Shown here: positions 24,438 through 37,401 of the stretch, piece by piece | How the letters are laid out: each line of letters starts with the position of its first letter | Position numbering within the stretch: position 1 is the first letter of the stretch | DNA from: Chlorokybus atmophyticus | Lineage: Eukaryota; Streptophyta; Chlorokybophyceae; Chlorokybales; Chlorokybaceae | DNA length: 64,000 bases | Assembly: GCA_009103225.1 (NCBI GenBank) | Contig: RHPI01003244.1 | Coordinates: 186,001-250,000, forward strand | Direction: 5' to 3' | Made by a program: the position numbers and the translations under genes | The notes under the pieces: generated by a model | The model's database searches: none | The model's input: only the letters and a program-made list of their open reading frames with translations | Told to the model about the DNA's origin: nothing

Positions 24438-25683
24438 TTACAACGATCCCCATGCCTGGGTGCAACTAAGTGACATGAAGTAGTGTGAGGCAACAGGGGT
24501 AAGCCTGTTCAGCATGTCGTAGGCCTGCTTTTGCCATATTGATTCGTCCCATGCACGCTTGCGGTTTGACTTCCAACTTCCATGGCATCTACCAAATTCA
24601 ACTCGAAATGGCATCCTTGTCACCGGCATGGTGTATTGAAAAAGCACGTCAAGAAATGCGTGCTTCAATTGCGGCGTCAGCTGCCAATCTGCCATCAGAG
24701 GTCTATGAAGACTGAACTTCACAGCCCAACCCTCAATGATAATGTACTGGTTGGTGTACGAAGTCTCGTAGCTAACACGTGTTTCCAGTCTTCGCGCAGA
24801 TGCAACCACCCACTGTTGCTGCAGCAATGATATTCATGTCCAATAGCTACACATGCACATGTCGCAGGTTTGGCGCAAGCTCCAAGTGCTTTGTCACAGT
24901 CTTTCCAACCACATGGACCCTGTTCATAATGAACCAACATGTTGATGACAATCAAGCACTCACATGCTTTTTGAAGTGGGCGTCAAGTTTCCTCGGCTCC
25001 TCCGCCAACTTTCTTCTCGTTGATCCACTCCATGAATCCTCTGGGAGACCGTTGCTGCCAACACTCTTGAACTCCTTTGGAGTCCTAAGCAATGGCTCGA
25101 GGAACCTATCTGCAGGACACCATCACAGTAGGGCGGTTTTGCAACAGATGCGAGCATGCGCGCACGCACCCACGCATGCATGCGCACATGCACATGACGT
25201 TGCAACCTCTACCAAACACTTCACTGTGTGCTTGTAGGAAATACTTCTCCATTCAGTATCGGACAATCTTTTCAAAGTCCTGGATCCATTTCCAACTGTC
25301 GCGGAGCACATGCCTCAACCCAAATTCTCTTTGATGAAGTAGTCTGGCTTGTTCTGGTTGGGCCCCTCATGTACGTAGACTTGTATACACTTATCTAGTG
25401 TCAGGTACACACGCTGGGAGAAAGGGCCTGCAATGCACATCGTACGCACGCCACATCTGTTACTACAACTCAGCATCAACCGCCCTTGCCAGAAGAAGCT
25501 ACTGCACGCACGACCTCGCCCTGAGCTGTTCTGATCAACACAAATGGAATCGACCAGCACCAACCAGCAAAGCTGCGTGCAGACTGTCAGTGTGTACAGT
25601 ATCCTTGCTTGGTTGGCGGAGTCCCAGGCCAGGCCTTGCCAAACGTCACGGTCCATGGAGCCAGCCGGTGTAGAGGTGCCCAT
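24438..25683 (-). CDS. Unrecognised multi-exon gene
   Basis: I do not recognise the family. Minus-strand exons with good splice borders are visible: the start MGTSTPAGSMDRDVWQGL at 25683; RVYLTLDKCIQVYVHEGP with YFIKENLG near 25310-25430; HVLRDSWKWIQDFEKIV near 25270-25320; FLEPLLRTPKEFKSVGS with RRKLAEEPRKLDAHFKKH near 24970-25110; and a long last exon with IIIEGWAVKFSLHRPLMADW, PFRVEFGRCHGSW and a stop at 24438. The mix of charged and aromatic residues suggests a soluble globular protein. The borders near 24780-24960 are unclear because two frames compete. No signal peptide or membrane helix is seen. Confidence 0.5.
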
Positions 25684-26029
25684 CCGAACTACTATTTCCT
25701 CAGCTACGCGCAACCCCCGCACGCCTGACGCTGCTGCTACCAGCAAGCAATTCTAACACCGCACCGGCTGTGCTCAACGCCGCCGCCTCTGCATGCTGCT
25801 GCCGCTGCTGCCCGCCGCCGCCACTCCACCGCACCCTAGTCGTGGCACCTAGCCGTGGCAACGGATAAGGCCGACAACGGCTCTACCGGCGACAATCGCG
25901 TCGCAGCTGACGTGGAGGGCGACTCTGGCCGACGTGGCACTTAGTCTGGGGTTTAGGCCGGGTTTGGGCTGGGGTTTAGGGGGCTCTGTGTGGTGTAGGG
26001 CCAGCTTGAGGACCACGCTTGGTGGCACA
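25684..26029. promoter_or_regulatory. Divergent promoter region
   Basis: About 350 bp separate the start of the minus-strand unknown gene from the start of the polymerase gene. The region is GC-rich with CCGCCG and CTGCTG runs. No TATA box is evident. Shared promoter use is inferred from spacing only. Confidence 0.4.
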
Positions 26030-29000
26030 ATGGATGGCTTCTACCCGCAGCGGCGGCGGCGGCCGCCGCAGGCACAAGAGAAGGTCTTGGGGGAGAGCCA
26101 AGGGGTGAGTAAGCGTCTGCGGGCTGCTGCTTCGCCGAGCAGGGAGGTTCCGGACGGCGAGGATGAGGACGCGAACTTTGTCCAGGACCGCCCTGTGGTC
26201 GTTGTGGACAGCGAGGAAGACGTGGGTGGAGCTGATGATGATGACGACCTTCGATTCATGATTGTTGACGTCGTGGTGGAAAACGGAGGACGCACTCCGT
26301 TGGTATGACTCATGCACTAAGCACCGAATATGAGTACTTCGCGAACTGCGAAGACAATGCAAATACAACAATGAGGCATGTTCCAATCTTAACACAGGCG
26401 TTACCTCGAGTCTGTTTGTGTACAATAACGGTCGCTTTTGAGCACGTTCATGCACGCACCTGTGAAGGGCATTGGGGTTAAACTTGGGAGCAATGCCAGA
26501 CAACCAAGAGTAAGCTAAACCGTTGTAGCGTTGCGCGTCTTTTGTTACGTGCTAGGTTACGAGGGAAAGGGNNNNNNNNNNNNNNNNNNNNNNNNNNNNN
26601 NNNNNNNNNNNNNNCCCCCCAAATGAAAACAACCAATGAAAACAAAAGTACCAAAACAATACAAACACACCACTACCAACCAACATGCTCACCAGTCACC
26701 AGCATGCACTGAGTTGTAGACGCGCATGAACGCACACATGCAACTTCTTGACAACAATCTGGGTTCATTACAACTTGCTGTAGATACTGCTCTATGGATT
26801 GAAGGCGGACGGACACAGCGTGTGCTGTCACGTAACAGGTGCAGAAGCAAACTGCTTACTTTAGTGTGGCAACCCATCACCTTGCACTGATGTGCCTTCG
26901 TTGTTGCAGATTTCCGCCCTTACTTCTGGTTCCCTGCGCCAGTACTTGGCAGTAATGGCAGCTCGAGAGCGTGTAACCAGGTAACCACTATTTCTGTCCT
27001 TGCTCAAAGTAGTTACAATGAGCTTTCGTACCTTCCTCGTACACATGCTCTGTGCAGGATGACTTGCGAGGACTCAAAGCAGAGCTTTGCAAAGGCTTGC
27101 AACGCAGAAACCCAACACTCACCGGTGAGGCGGTAAGTGTTCTGTAGTAAGTAATGTCGGTCAGGAGGCAGGCGATATGCCTTACTTTGCCTTTGAAATG
27201 GTGTTCATTGCTTGCAGGTGGCCGGCATATCATTGCACCAGAAGCAGCCCATCATGTACTATCGTCCCGATGGAGCGTCATCTTTTGTTAAGGTACGGTA
27301 CAGACCGCAACGCAGCTCATATCAAATCACTGGCATATGCCAATATGTATGGCTGTACTGCAGGTGGAGCTCTATCGTCATGAAGAAGTGAATGGCGCAG
27401 TTCGAGAAATGCTAGAGTTGGCTGGCACGAATGCATTGAAAGCCACAGATGGACTCAGCTGGCCCTTTACGCCACAGGTTGCAATGCTTAACACTTGCGC
27501 ACGCTCCTTGTGGCTTTCTCCACAACGTGCTCGTTGAATTGTTGGGAATGTTTATGGCACCTGTCCACCAGGCTTATGAGGAAGACATAGGCATCGCGCA
27601 GCGGTTTCTTTGTGACGCCAAGCTCGCAGGAGGCGCATGGCTAAGAATACCATCGCAGTCAGTCGAACCGGTGGCAAATAACGCCAGGCTCTCCCGTTGC
27701 AAGATGGAAGTCAGTCCTGCAGCTGCGTGTCTCATCAATAGCAACATAGTTTGGAGTATGATTCTCCCGTCTTAAAGATTGCATCCGTTTGGCTGGCATG
27801 CAGGTGTCGGCAAACTGGCAGGCGATTGTACCGTTGACGCCCGATGCCACCTGGCAGCTGGAAGGTCCTCTTCCCACCCCACCAGCTGCACAACAGGCTT
27901 CTTCCAAAGATGGGTCAAAGGGTGGTAGTAGGTCTGATGCCCGTGCACCAGGCAGCAAAGAGTGGCTTACAGTGCCGCCGCTGAAGATACTCACGTTGCA
28001 TGTTGAGGTAAGAACTTTGACTTGTTGGATAGCACCCTTAAGTCCCTCCTGCTTGTATTGCCTTTGGCTGTGTTCAAACACCTTCAAAGGCAATCAGCAA
28101 GTCTGGCATGACGCCGTCATCTCAAGTCGATCCTGTCGCAATGATCACGTGCCGGCTGTCGCGCAAAGGCAGCAGCGTTCAGGAGCAGGAACGACCTCAA
28201 ATAACTACTTTCACAACCAGCATTCAGCGCTCTCCTCCAGGTACGGTGTCTTTTGTAGGCCATGCTGCGACACTTGAATGCAAGCTTCTTCTTTAATTTG
28301 CTTTTGCATGTCTGCTGGATGAAGGAGGTTGCGACTGTTGATATTAACGCAAGTGTCACAATCGCAGGTGTCACAGTGCGCATGTTTGACGGGGAGGCCG
28401 TCATGTTGTCGGTGTGGCAGAAATGGCTCGCGGACGAGATTGACCCAGATGTGATATGCGTGTTCGACATCAAGCACAGCTTGCGTTATCTGTCTGATCG
28501 GTATAAGGTACAGTTGCGCTTGAGCGATTACCTTCACACAATACAAGCCGAGGGTTGTCACGGATACAGCTGCAAGTTGAACTCAACTTGCTAGGCAGCG
28601 CGGTTGGGAGTACTCGATCTTGGGCGCAGACTTAACCAAGACTTGAAAGTGAAATCTGTCGTATCGTATAACAAGAATTGGGTGCGCAGCCAGTCACGCA
28701 TGAGCTCAACATCTAACCAGGAAGTCTTTCGGGTGAGTGTCAGGCCGATCGTGCGCGTTGCTTGCCAAGTGCTCAGCATGCATCTGTTTATGGATGTCTG
28801 AAGATATCAGTCCTTTGCAGGCTGATGTTGAAGGAAGGCTGGTGTTGGACGTTCTGCGGCCTGTTCTGGTTGGCCACACCTTGTCTGCATTTACTCTGCC
28901 GGAATGCTCCGCCGTGTTCCTGAAGAAGCCTCTGGAAGTACTCAACTCGCAAGCTTTGTGCGCCCTCTGGAATGGTAAGGAGTCAAACAGTTCCATATTG

Positions 29001-32000
29001 TCTTGTGTAAACATCGTAGCCCATCACCCCTTACTTTTTGCAGGTCAAGTACAGGGCCCTCCGGATGGCATGAGCGGCCCTGAGCGTATAGCTAATTATG
29101 GGTTAAAGCGGGTAGAAACTGTCTTTGCACTGCTTGAGCACCTGCAGGTACGCTGCGTGCATACCACTTAGTAGCTGCAGTGCTTGAGGCTTTGTCATGT
29201 GCTGAAAGTGTCTCTGCAGGTAATTGCAGAGACATTAGAAATGGCACGCGTGACTGGAATAACCCTTCCTGAAGTGCAGTACAAAGCACAGATGCATAGA
29301 GTAAGCACACTTATGTAATTTTACTCATCACTTTCCCCTATCACGCTTGTGTAGGTCGCTGAACATTCACACAACGTCTTACAGGTGTTCTCGTTGCTGC
29401 TGCGCGCAGCAAGTCGTGATGGTTTGATAATTGGACAAGACAGGGTGGAGGGCACTTTGAGCGAGTCGCCCTTTCTCTTGCACCCTATTAAAAACAATAA
29501 TGCTGGTCTTCATGAGGACCCCGTGGCGATTCTCGACTTCGCCTCACTCTACCCTTCCTTGTACATGGCGCACAACCTGTGTTACACAACCCTCGTGCAC
29601 GCCGCCGACGCGCCTAACTTGACTGCGGAGAACGTCTTTACGACCCCGACGGGCGCCAAGTTTGTCAAGAATAATGTCATCAAAGGGGTCCTTCCCCGCA
29701 TCTGCAAAGCCCTGATATCTGCGAGGGCCGAAGCGCGTGCCCTCCTGGCTGTAGCAACAAGGCAAGCCCAATGCTGACAGGTTGATTTTAGTATGAGACA
29801 TGCTTTTTGGTCTGGTGACCTGGTCGTGTTGCACAACAGCCCGATAGAGCGTGCAGTGTTGGATGGGCGGCAGAAGGCGCTGAAGCTGTGCGCCAACGCA
29901 TTGTACGGGTACACGGGAGCTGGCGCTTCACGCCTGCAGGCTGTGCCTATCGCTGACTCGTGCCTGGCTCTAGGTTCACAGGTAAATCCCATACTCACAA
30001 AACACTATCAGTGGTTAGTATAGAGCGTCATAACAGCGTACAAGTACATTGTCATACGGTTCTGTTGTCAAGGTCACATTCATGGTCAAGCCGCAGTCAA
30101 TCGTAGCTGCAACCAGTTGCCTGGGCTCAGCTGAGCGTCTCGGTCGGAATGCCGATGCTTGCATTGAATCGTAGCATGGCTAAGTGCATCACAATGCTAG
30201 TGGCGAATATTGCTGCACATGGACGCGCCAAGGATTCTGCAAGCACTTCACAGCAGTTTACAGTGCCTCATGTTGATGCATCACGTACTGACCTGCTGAT
30301 TGAACGTTAAGCCATGCCAACAGTCTTGCCAGAAAGCCATGGCGGTTGTGGAGGCCACCCTGCCTTCAGCCAAGGTGATCTACTGTCAGACGGACAGCGT
30401 GTTCGTGCGTTTTGCTGGCGCTTCCGTGCAGGACGCTATCAGACTTGGCCATGAGGCCGCCAAAGCCGCAACAGCCCAGTTTCCGCAACCCATCAGCCTC
30501 AAGTTTGAACGTGTCATGCATCCGTTCCTCCTGCTCCAGGTCAACAGGTACACCTGAGTATTACTTCATTGGACATTGTTGGTGCCGCATGCGCACTGAG
30601 CTGCAAGCGAGCAAGCATTTGCCTGTATGGGAATATGCACCGCTGGTAGTAGCAACTCGGATGTTCGTACACTTGCAGACAAGTTAATGCTTCGGTTGTA
30701 AACCCACGGAGGCATTGATGCTTGATGTGTGTTGTTTGCTAATTGCCTTGGTGAGCATGCAACCGGAGATTGAATGTTCTGTTGCTGGTAGCCCGCTGCT
30801 TGTTTATATTCTGGAATTGCGCATGCTATTCACAGCGAGTGTCCAGCACAACTCAGTAGCTTTGCTCTGGCTTCCAAAGGTATGCTGGAGTGGGCTACAC
30901 ATCTGAGAGCGACACAAAAGGTAACCTTGTGGTCAAGGGCCTGGAGAGTGAGCGCCGTGACGTGCCCCCGCTTCTACGAACAACTGCTGCAGAGGTGTGT
31001 TTTTCGTGCTTTGCCCCATTCAGCGCACAACAACGCCGAGCGCAGTTATCTGGAATGCGGCATGCGGGCTTGCAGCGCCTCATGTAGGATGGATTGATGT
31101 TGCTCAGGTATTGAAAAGGATCCTGGTGGAGAGGGACGTAGAAGGGGCATTGGCAGCAGCTCAGCGATCGATATCTCTGCTGTTATCGGGTTCCGTGTCG
31201 CTGTTTGACGTGTTGATGACAGAGGGGCTGTGGCGGGTCGATGGAGATGACATTAAGCGTGCAGCGGGCTTACTGCCCGCTGCTCCAAGGTGTGTCCCCT
31301 TTTCATAATCGTGCATAGTAACACATAACAGCAACACGTTGTCGCAACACTTCACGAGCAGGAGTGACACTACGGTGGCTTCCATAGAGGAGCTTCGAGG
31401 CCCACATGCTGCTCTTGCCGTCCGGTTGCAAAAGCGCGATCCCAGTCGAGCTTTTCACATAGGTAACAGGCGCTACAAAGCTACTGCTGTTTCTGTAGCA
31501 GGTAAAGTGTGTTACTCATAACTTGTCCATTACAGGAGAGCGCATTCCATACGCGCTGCTGAGTGGAAGGGGCACCAAGCAGGACGACATGGCCGAGGAC
31601 CCGATGCGCGCTCTTGAGGAAGGGTCATGGCCCAACTATTACGTCTACTGGGAGAACAAGATGCGCCGGCCGCTGGAGAACCTGTTTGAGCATGTTCTCA
31701 GCAAGGCCCAGACAAAGGAACTCTTTGCGGGGACTCACACGCGGCAGAGACCCACGCAAAATCCCAACTTCCAACTTGAGGAGGAGGAGAGGAAAGAAGG
31801 AACGGGCAGTGCTAGGAAAGGCCAGCTGTCGGGGTACTTCAAGCCCAAACCCACTTGTGTGTGCTGCCGCCAGCCGCTGGCTTCCCATAAGGGACCCGGA
31901 CCTGCGCCTGTCCTCTGCTCCAACTGCAGGTGTGACTCACAACAACTGCCGTGACAACTTGCTTTGTGCCTGGTGTGCTTGTGGGTCAGCTACCTGCGCC

Positions 32001-32352
32001 GTTCATGAAAACCAGTATAGTTGTCCTTCAACATTGAGGGAAGAATCCTTGCACCACCTGAATGCTGTGGCATGCCAGGCTAGTTATGACACATATGTAT
32101 GATGGGCACTGCAGGGAAGGCGATGCTGTGCAGCGTTTAACTCTTCAGCAGCTGTCGCTTCAGCAGCAGCACGAGGTGGAGCTGTCAGTTGCGTTATCGC
32201 AATGCGCGCGGTGCCACTCCGGCGGCTTGATGGGCACCGTTCTCTGCACAAACTGGGTGTGCCCAGCGCTCTACATGCGCACAGAGGGATCTCGCCACGC
32301 CCGCGCGCATGCTGCCACACTCGACCAGCTGGGGCGTGCTGACTGCATATAG
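26030..32352 (+). CDS. DNA polymerase delta-type catalytic subunit with altered active sites
   Basis: B-family polymerase, closest to POLD1: the N-terminus [13 protein letters not shown] with an acidic stretch, [10 protein letters not shown] near 26915, then about twenty more exons in phase. Motif A is intact (LDFASLYPS near 29535, followed by [10 protein letters not shown] as in delta enzymes), motif B is intact ([20 protein letters not shown] near 29860), and the zinc/Fe-S region has CVCC..CSNC near 31860-31930 and CARC..CTNWVC near 32205-32260. Motif C, normally YGDTDS, reads YCQTDS at about 30385. The exonuclease motifs are also changed: Exo I DIE reads HVE near 28005, Exo II lacks its Asp ([11 protein letters not shown] near 28465), and Exo III YCLKD reads YGLKR near 29100. 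No stop interrupts the spliced frame. It could be a non-catalytic paralogue, a decaying copy, or less likely an error in assembly. The first intron holds an assembly gap, so one N-terminal exon is uncertain. Confidence 0.88.
26572..26614. other. Assembly gap (43 N) inside the polymerase gene
   Basis: The gap lies between the first exon and the FRPYFWF exon. It is flanked by G-rich sequence on the left and CCCCCC on the right. A small exon could be hidden near it. Confidence 0.99.
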
Positions 32353-33143
32353 TGCATGATCGTCAGTTGTAGTGGACGCTGTATGCATAGTGCCAGTTAT
32401 CTCGTGTGAACGCAAGTGTGAAGTGCTGTACAGAATGTCTTGCTATATGATTTGTATAGCAAGATAGTGTATACAAAAGATGCAAGAAGGGATTCATACA
32501 TGCAAACCTCTGTGCAAATATATTGTAGCAATTTTGGCAGACTGTAGATGGCAGGATATAACACCAGGTTCTTGTGAATGCTATGGACTACTACGGACTT
32601 TAAGCTCAGGTAGTGCTAGCAACCTTGTGTCACCATGTGCTGGCTAACGCTCTGGTAGGGAAGTACCTGCACTTGTTTGTAGGGTTTGGAGGCAACTGTT
32701 TGACCATTGTGTAGGACCCACAAAAGGACGCTTATGGCACTTTGCTCTTCCTCGGCGGCCCTGGAATTCCCAGTGATCGCGGATACTGAGCAGAGCCAAC
32801 GCCTCTCCCCTGCGCGATGCGAACAAAGGTGATACAGCTACCCTGCTACCTTGCTCGGCCTTAGCTTGGGTGAGTCCCGCGTGCTGATGTGCTGAGTTCA
32901 TGGAAGCCCTCTGTTGCCTGCTTTGCAGTGCAGGTGTGCACGTTGCTGTGTGAACACTCCAGTCATTGTGCTGTACACACAGTGCACGCAAGCACCGATT
33001 CCAAGCAGTGCGCATTGAAACTAAACTAGCTAACAACAATTGCATTCTAACGCTCAACCTATGCAAGAATACAAGTGTCCCACCACGAAAGGTGATGAAG
33101 ACCTATCTTGAAGCATGAAGATTATGGCTGAATCTGACAACAG
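32353..33143. other. Region between convergent polymerase and WD40 genes
   Basis: Tail-to-tail spacer holding the two 3' ends. No gene supported; a minus-strand open frame at 32644-33066 has no recognisable content or splice links. Confidence 0.4.
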
Positions 33144-36100
33144 TCATCGTTGTCTGACACCGATGTCCACCGATGCCCCAGCAACAAGAGCTGTCCACTC
33201 TGCGAACACGACAAATTTGCCTGCCATGAGCAAAATGACCGGTGTGTTGCTGCAGTGGCCCAAGGGGAACCTTGCCATGGCAAATGGCGAGCACATGTAC
33301 CTCTGTGCCTGCCACGATATCATCAGTGGCTGGGTGGACAGCAACAGACGACACGGGTGACGCCGTGGGTATCGAGATTGGTGTCGCCTTGTTGCCTTCC
33401 AGCGTGCACCCTCTGCAACAAGCGTTGAGTGACTTCATGGTTTGGCATGGATGACAGAGATATACTGCGACTGCAGGAGAGGTCATTACCTTGCGTTGTG
33501 CAGGTACGACTGCGACAGGGGGTGTCTTGCAAAGTCAATGACAACCACGGCATTGTCAGCTGCACTTGGTGCGCAAAACATCTGTACACGACAAGCAACG
33601 TTGTGAGACATTGCTGGAACTCACACAACAGAGCATGTTTATTTTGCATGCACCAAAACAAAAACGCGTGTAATTTACCGATTCCGTCTTCACCCAGGTC
33701 GGGCGCCGTGGACACCTAGCCCGCATCACGCCAGCGCACTGGTTTTCTTGCCTGCAACATGGCGGGTTCTTACCACTACTGCAAACTTGACTTGTAGACT
33801 GCTAGTCAGTCGCAGCAGACTACTAACCCAATGTCGTCAATGCAGTCCCATGGTGGAGGAGGGCAATGCACGTGGGCAATGCTCCAGGTGTTCAGGTCTA
33901 TGCTACCACTCCTGTACAAAAGCAGTCTGAAACCATGGTGTGGCAGGCATGTAGGCTAAGCGCACTGTTGGTCATCAAGACAGCGTGAGCACACACTGGA
34001 GTTGGACTCACCAGCCATTGTTCAGATGAAATCCCAACTGCCGATGATCCCAAGGGTCCAAGTTGATTGCATGGATAGCACTACTTGCGATGATTGCTTG
34101 ATCCTGGAAACACAACAGCACCGCGGTATTGTGTTACAGTGTGGTGAAGTTCAGTGGTGAAACTGAAGAGTTGCTTACCCGCAACGTAGGCACAGCATCC
34201 AAGCCGCTCGAGATGTTTAATGAACTCAGTGGCGGGTGATACTCCTGCAAAAGGTCACTTGGCTTTGCAACGTGCAGCAAAGGTAGTTGCAGGACGTGTG
34301 CAAAAACTACGCTTGCATAACAGTGTTCAAGGGTTTACACTGCTAAGTCCAGTGGCTGAGACTGTGCTCGCATGCAATCTGAACCACGCACTGTGAAGCG
34401 GAGAGCCAGACATATGGTGCAGACTGGCATCACTCACCTCCCACGTACTGCTGAATGCGGCACTGCGGCCACCGCGAATATCCCAGCTGTACACTACACC
34501 ATTTGCGCCTCCAGCAAACACCACCTGCAAAGGATAGTCGAGTCTGAGACCGCGTTGCCTGCCGCAAGCGTCATCAGCAAGTCACAAAGTGTGACAAGGT
34601 TAAGTTGGTTTTGCACCTGCTCATCGGCAGACAGCTCGACGGTGTTCAGAGTATCAGCACCCCTAACCGCCTCCAGCTTAGACGATCTGTGAGCTGTTCG
34701 GGTATCCCACAGATAAACAGCGCCACTCTCACTGGCAGCTGCCACCCTAACACAGCGATGCCATGGCTTAAGTCGCCACGACGATGACTGCACTGACTGC
34801 ACACAGCAGCCCTAGACTACCAAGCAATTCAACACTACCTGTGACGTCCCAACTTGAAGCATGCGACATCCTGCACCCGCGCGCGTTCACCTGGGCTGCG
34901 AGTTGATGTCCGTTGGCTTCACTTCCATCGCCTATACAGCATGCGACAAGAAGAGAGCCTTGTGCTACTTACGCATTACTCTTGTCTTTTTGACGCAGCA
35001 CCTGATGTTCACAGCAAATACAGCATCAGCTGGCGCACACCACAAGAGCTGCCATTGGAGCTTGTGCTACCTCACAGTCATTGCACTGTGCTTGTCGGCA
35101 ACTACCTGGCAGGGGGTGTCTTGGGCAAGGCCGAAGTTGTAGATCCAAACCTCCGAGCTGAACGGGCCAGCGCAGACAACCTTCACAAGGTGCAATGTGC
35201 TCAGCGAATAATAGCAACCATTGCACAGAACCTACTACTTACTATTTACTTACTACTACCTACTTACCTCGTCCTGGTTTGTGGGATTCCAGTACGCACA
35301 TGCCAAGTCGTCAGGCGCTTGTGCAGTGGCCTCCGGCTGACAGGCTGCACCGACATCACTTTATTCAGTAAATGTTGCTTGTTTGGTCATCGCATAAAGC
35401 AGCGGCAGCTCACATGTGATTGCTAGCTGTGTACACAACACCTGATGATGAGGGTGCAGGCCCTGCTGAAGCTGCTAGTTTGTCATGATTGAACACAGCG
35501 AGTCGACCATCGGCACGAGCTGCCACCAGGAGATACCCCTGCAAAAGGCAGTTTGTTGGTGTCTCAGGTAACCCGTGGCGCTTTGAATCGCGTGTGCTCA
35601 GGGCACATGCGTACTATGGAAGGACTCACGCCATACTATGCAAGGACTCACTCACGCCATCCAGCTGCCTATCTGCATGCATGTACGCTTGCTTACTTGT
35701 TCATCAAACTCAACGCTTCGGACAGTGCCTCTGCAGCGGGTCTCAGGTGAGCACAGTGACTAGAGGTTGCTGTTCAAAGGTGCTCACCCGGCACTAGCTG
35801 CAACATACCTCGCCCATCTGTTGAAGGAGAACTGTCTGGCGGCATGCGGCAGCACCTGCGCCTGCCAGGTCTACAAGCAGGACATAATGTTAGCGGAATC
35901 TGGTAGTGGCTGTCGCAATCTAGAGGGAGGGAAATGCACTGCAGCTTACTTGGTTGGTTGCAAGCAACCGACCGCTTGCAACAGGACATACCAGCAGCTG
36001 CGTGAACACACGTGTACGCCGTAAGAACATAGACAAAGGGGGTTTGCTTGTGACAAGCGCTATTGGCAGCCACAATGCATGCAAGTGCGCAAGCTTGCAC

Positions 36101-36689
36101 TGCACCTGTTGATATGCTTGAAACGACTTGCGTATGAAATAGTGCTTGTGCCAAATGGCGAGGCTGCCTTTCAGCTCAGGATGAGTGTATGAGAACCGCC
36201 TGCAGAAGTATGCATTTACTTTGCAATGCTGTTGGAGCACTTTTCACTCGCAGCACCACTGGCACAAATCACGAGCAATTGCCAAGCAGTGTCACACACC
36301 AGTCACTGCCTCCCCGCAGCGCGGAGCTGCCCTGGCGAACTAGCACAGGTGTTGCACCAATCGCATGGCATTCTGTTGACAGCCGGCACTCAGCAGCATC
36401 CTCGAATACATCTTCAATTACATCGGCGGGCTTGGGCAGCCTAACAACAAACTTGTCCATCCAGTGGATGGACTGAGCACACTGGGATAAGCACACAGAG
36501 CACAGTCGCCTCTCAGAACACTCTTAGGCGGTTGAGCAGCAGGGACGCCCTCTTCAGCCAGGTGCGTGCAAAGACCAGTGCCAGCGCTACGATGGACAGC
36601 ACCCAGAGCAGGTGTCCGAGAAGCAGCAGCGACGCCAGCCACATCCAAAACCGGCCAGAGCGAGGAGGAAACCGTTCAGCGCTGGTCAT
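33144..36689 (-). CDS. WD40-repeat protein with N-terminal hydrophobic helix
   Basis: Exons on the minus strand join in phase through most of the gene. Downstream exons give propeller blades: RGTVRSVEFDEQ and GYLLVAARADGRLAVFNHD near 35490-35740, LACAYWNPTNQDE then VVCAGPFSSEVWIYNFG near 35110-35310, VAAASESGAVYLWDTRT near 34700-34760, VVFAGGANGVVYSWDIRGG near 34470-34525, IHAINLDPWDHRQLGFHL near 34030-34090, VVVIDFARHPLSQSYL and ISIPTASPVSSVAVHP near 33320-33560. About six to seven blades are expected, so one propeller. The first exon (ATG 36689) encodes a hydrophobic helix LASLLLLGHLLWVLSIVAL followed by ARTWLKR; its splice donor is weak and it might be a separate short frame ending in RVF. 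Exons with PELKGSLAIWHKHYFIRKSF precede the blades. The exact WD40 family was not identified. Confidence 0.72.
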
Positions 36690-37401
36690 GTTGCCTCACA
36701 CAGTGCAGCAGCGGTAGTGGTTATTCACTCTGCTGCTTACACCAGCATACCCTTGCCACAGCGGTAACAGGCGTGGGTGTTGTTCCACTTGCACTCCACT
36801 GTTTGCTACCTGATTGCAATGCAACAGCAGAGCAATGAGAGCAGCCTTTGCATACAAGCAAGCAGCTGTCGAGCATGCCCATTGTGCTAATCCTCACTAT
36901 TCGTGTAGCCTCAAGTGCATGCCAACTAGCACGAACGTGTACGCCAAGCTGAGCTCGGGCAAAAGCCTGCCAGGCTCACATGATATGCTCAGCTGCCGCA
37001 CAGCAACCTACCAGCGGCTGTGGGTCTCAAGCTCAGCGCATTCGGCAGCCGAACAGAAGAGGGCTTCTACGTTTCCGCACGCATGTGAGCTCCCGTCATG
37101 CAAACCACGTTCTCCTACTCCTCCTCTACCACCTCTACCGCCACCGCAACTGCCGCCGCCTCCATTGCGCAGCAATCAACCCCTCTGCACTGCAATTTTG
37201 GCGCCAACAGGAGTGGCGCACTGCTTGTGTGGCAGAGCACAAGAGGCACAAGCAGTCTGCCTGCTACTGACCAAAACGCAGCACGTGCAGTGTTGTGGGT
37301 CAAGTGGGGTGGGCGGCGGCGGCGGCGGCGGGGGCGATGGAGGTGTTGATGAGGAGGTGGCGTGGGAGGCGCAGGTGTGAGATTTAAGGAGACACTAACG
37401 G
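36690..37401. promoter_or_regulatory. Divergent promoter region between WD40 and kelch genes
   Basis: Head-to-head spacer. It contains a pyrimidine-rich CTCCTCTACC-type tract near 37100-37165 and a (GGC)n run at 37310-37336. A long plus-strand open frame here (36814-37380) is low-complexity and is not taken as a gene. Confidence 0.45.

Noticed and set aside
29544-29998. Minus-strand open frames opposite the polymerase palm exons
   Set aside because: The plus strand encodes polymerase motifs A and B; the opposite frames are shadows.
26030-32352. REV3 (polymerase zeta) as the identity of the polymerase
   Set aside because: REV3 also lacks exonuclease motifs, but [10 protein letters not shown] after motif A and the [10 protein letters not shown]-type stretch near 31720 match delta enzymes, and REV3 keeps YGDTDS. 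It remains the second choice.
36814-37380. Plus-strand open frame of 188 codons
   Set aside because: Low-complexity Pro and Gly runs, no splice links, and it lies in the head-to-head promoter region of two better genes.
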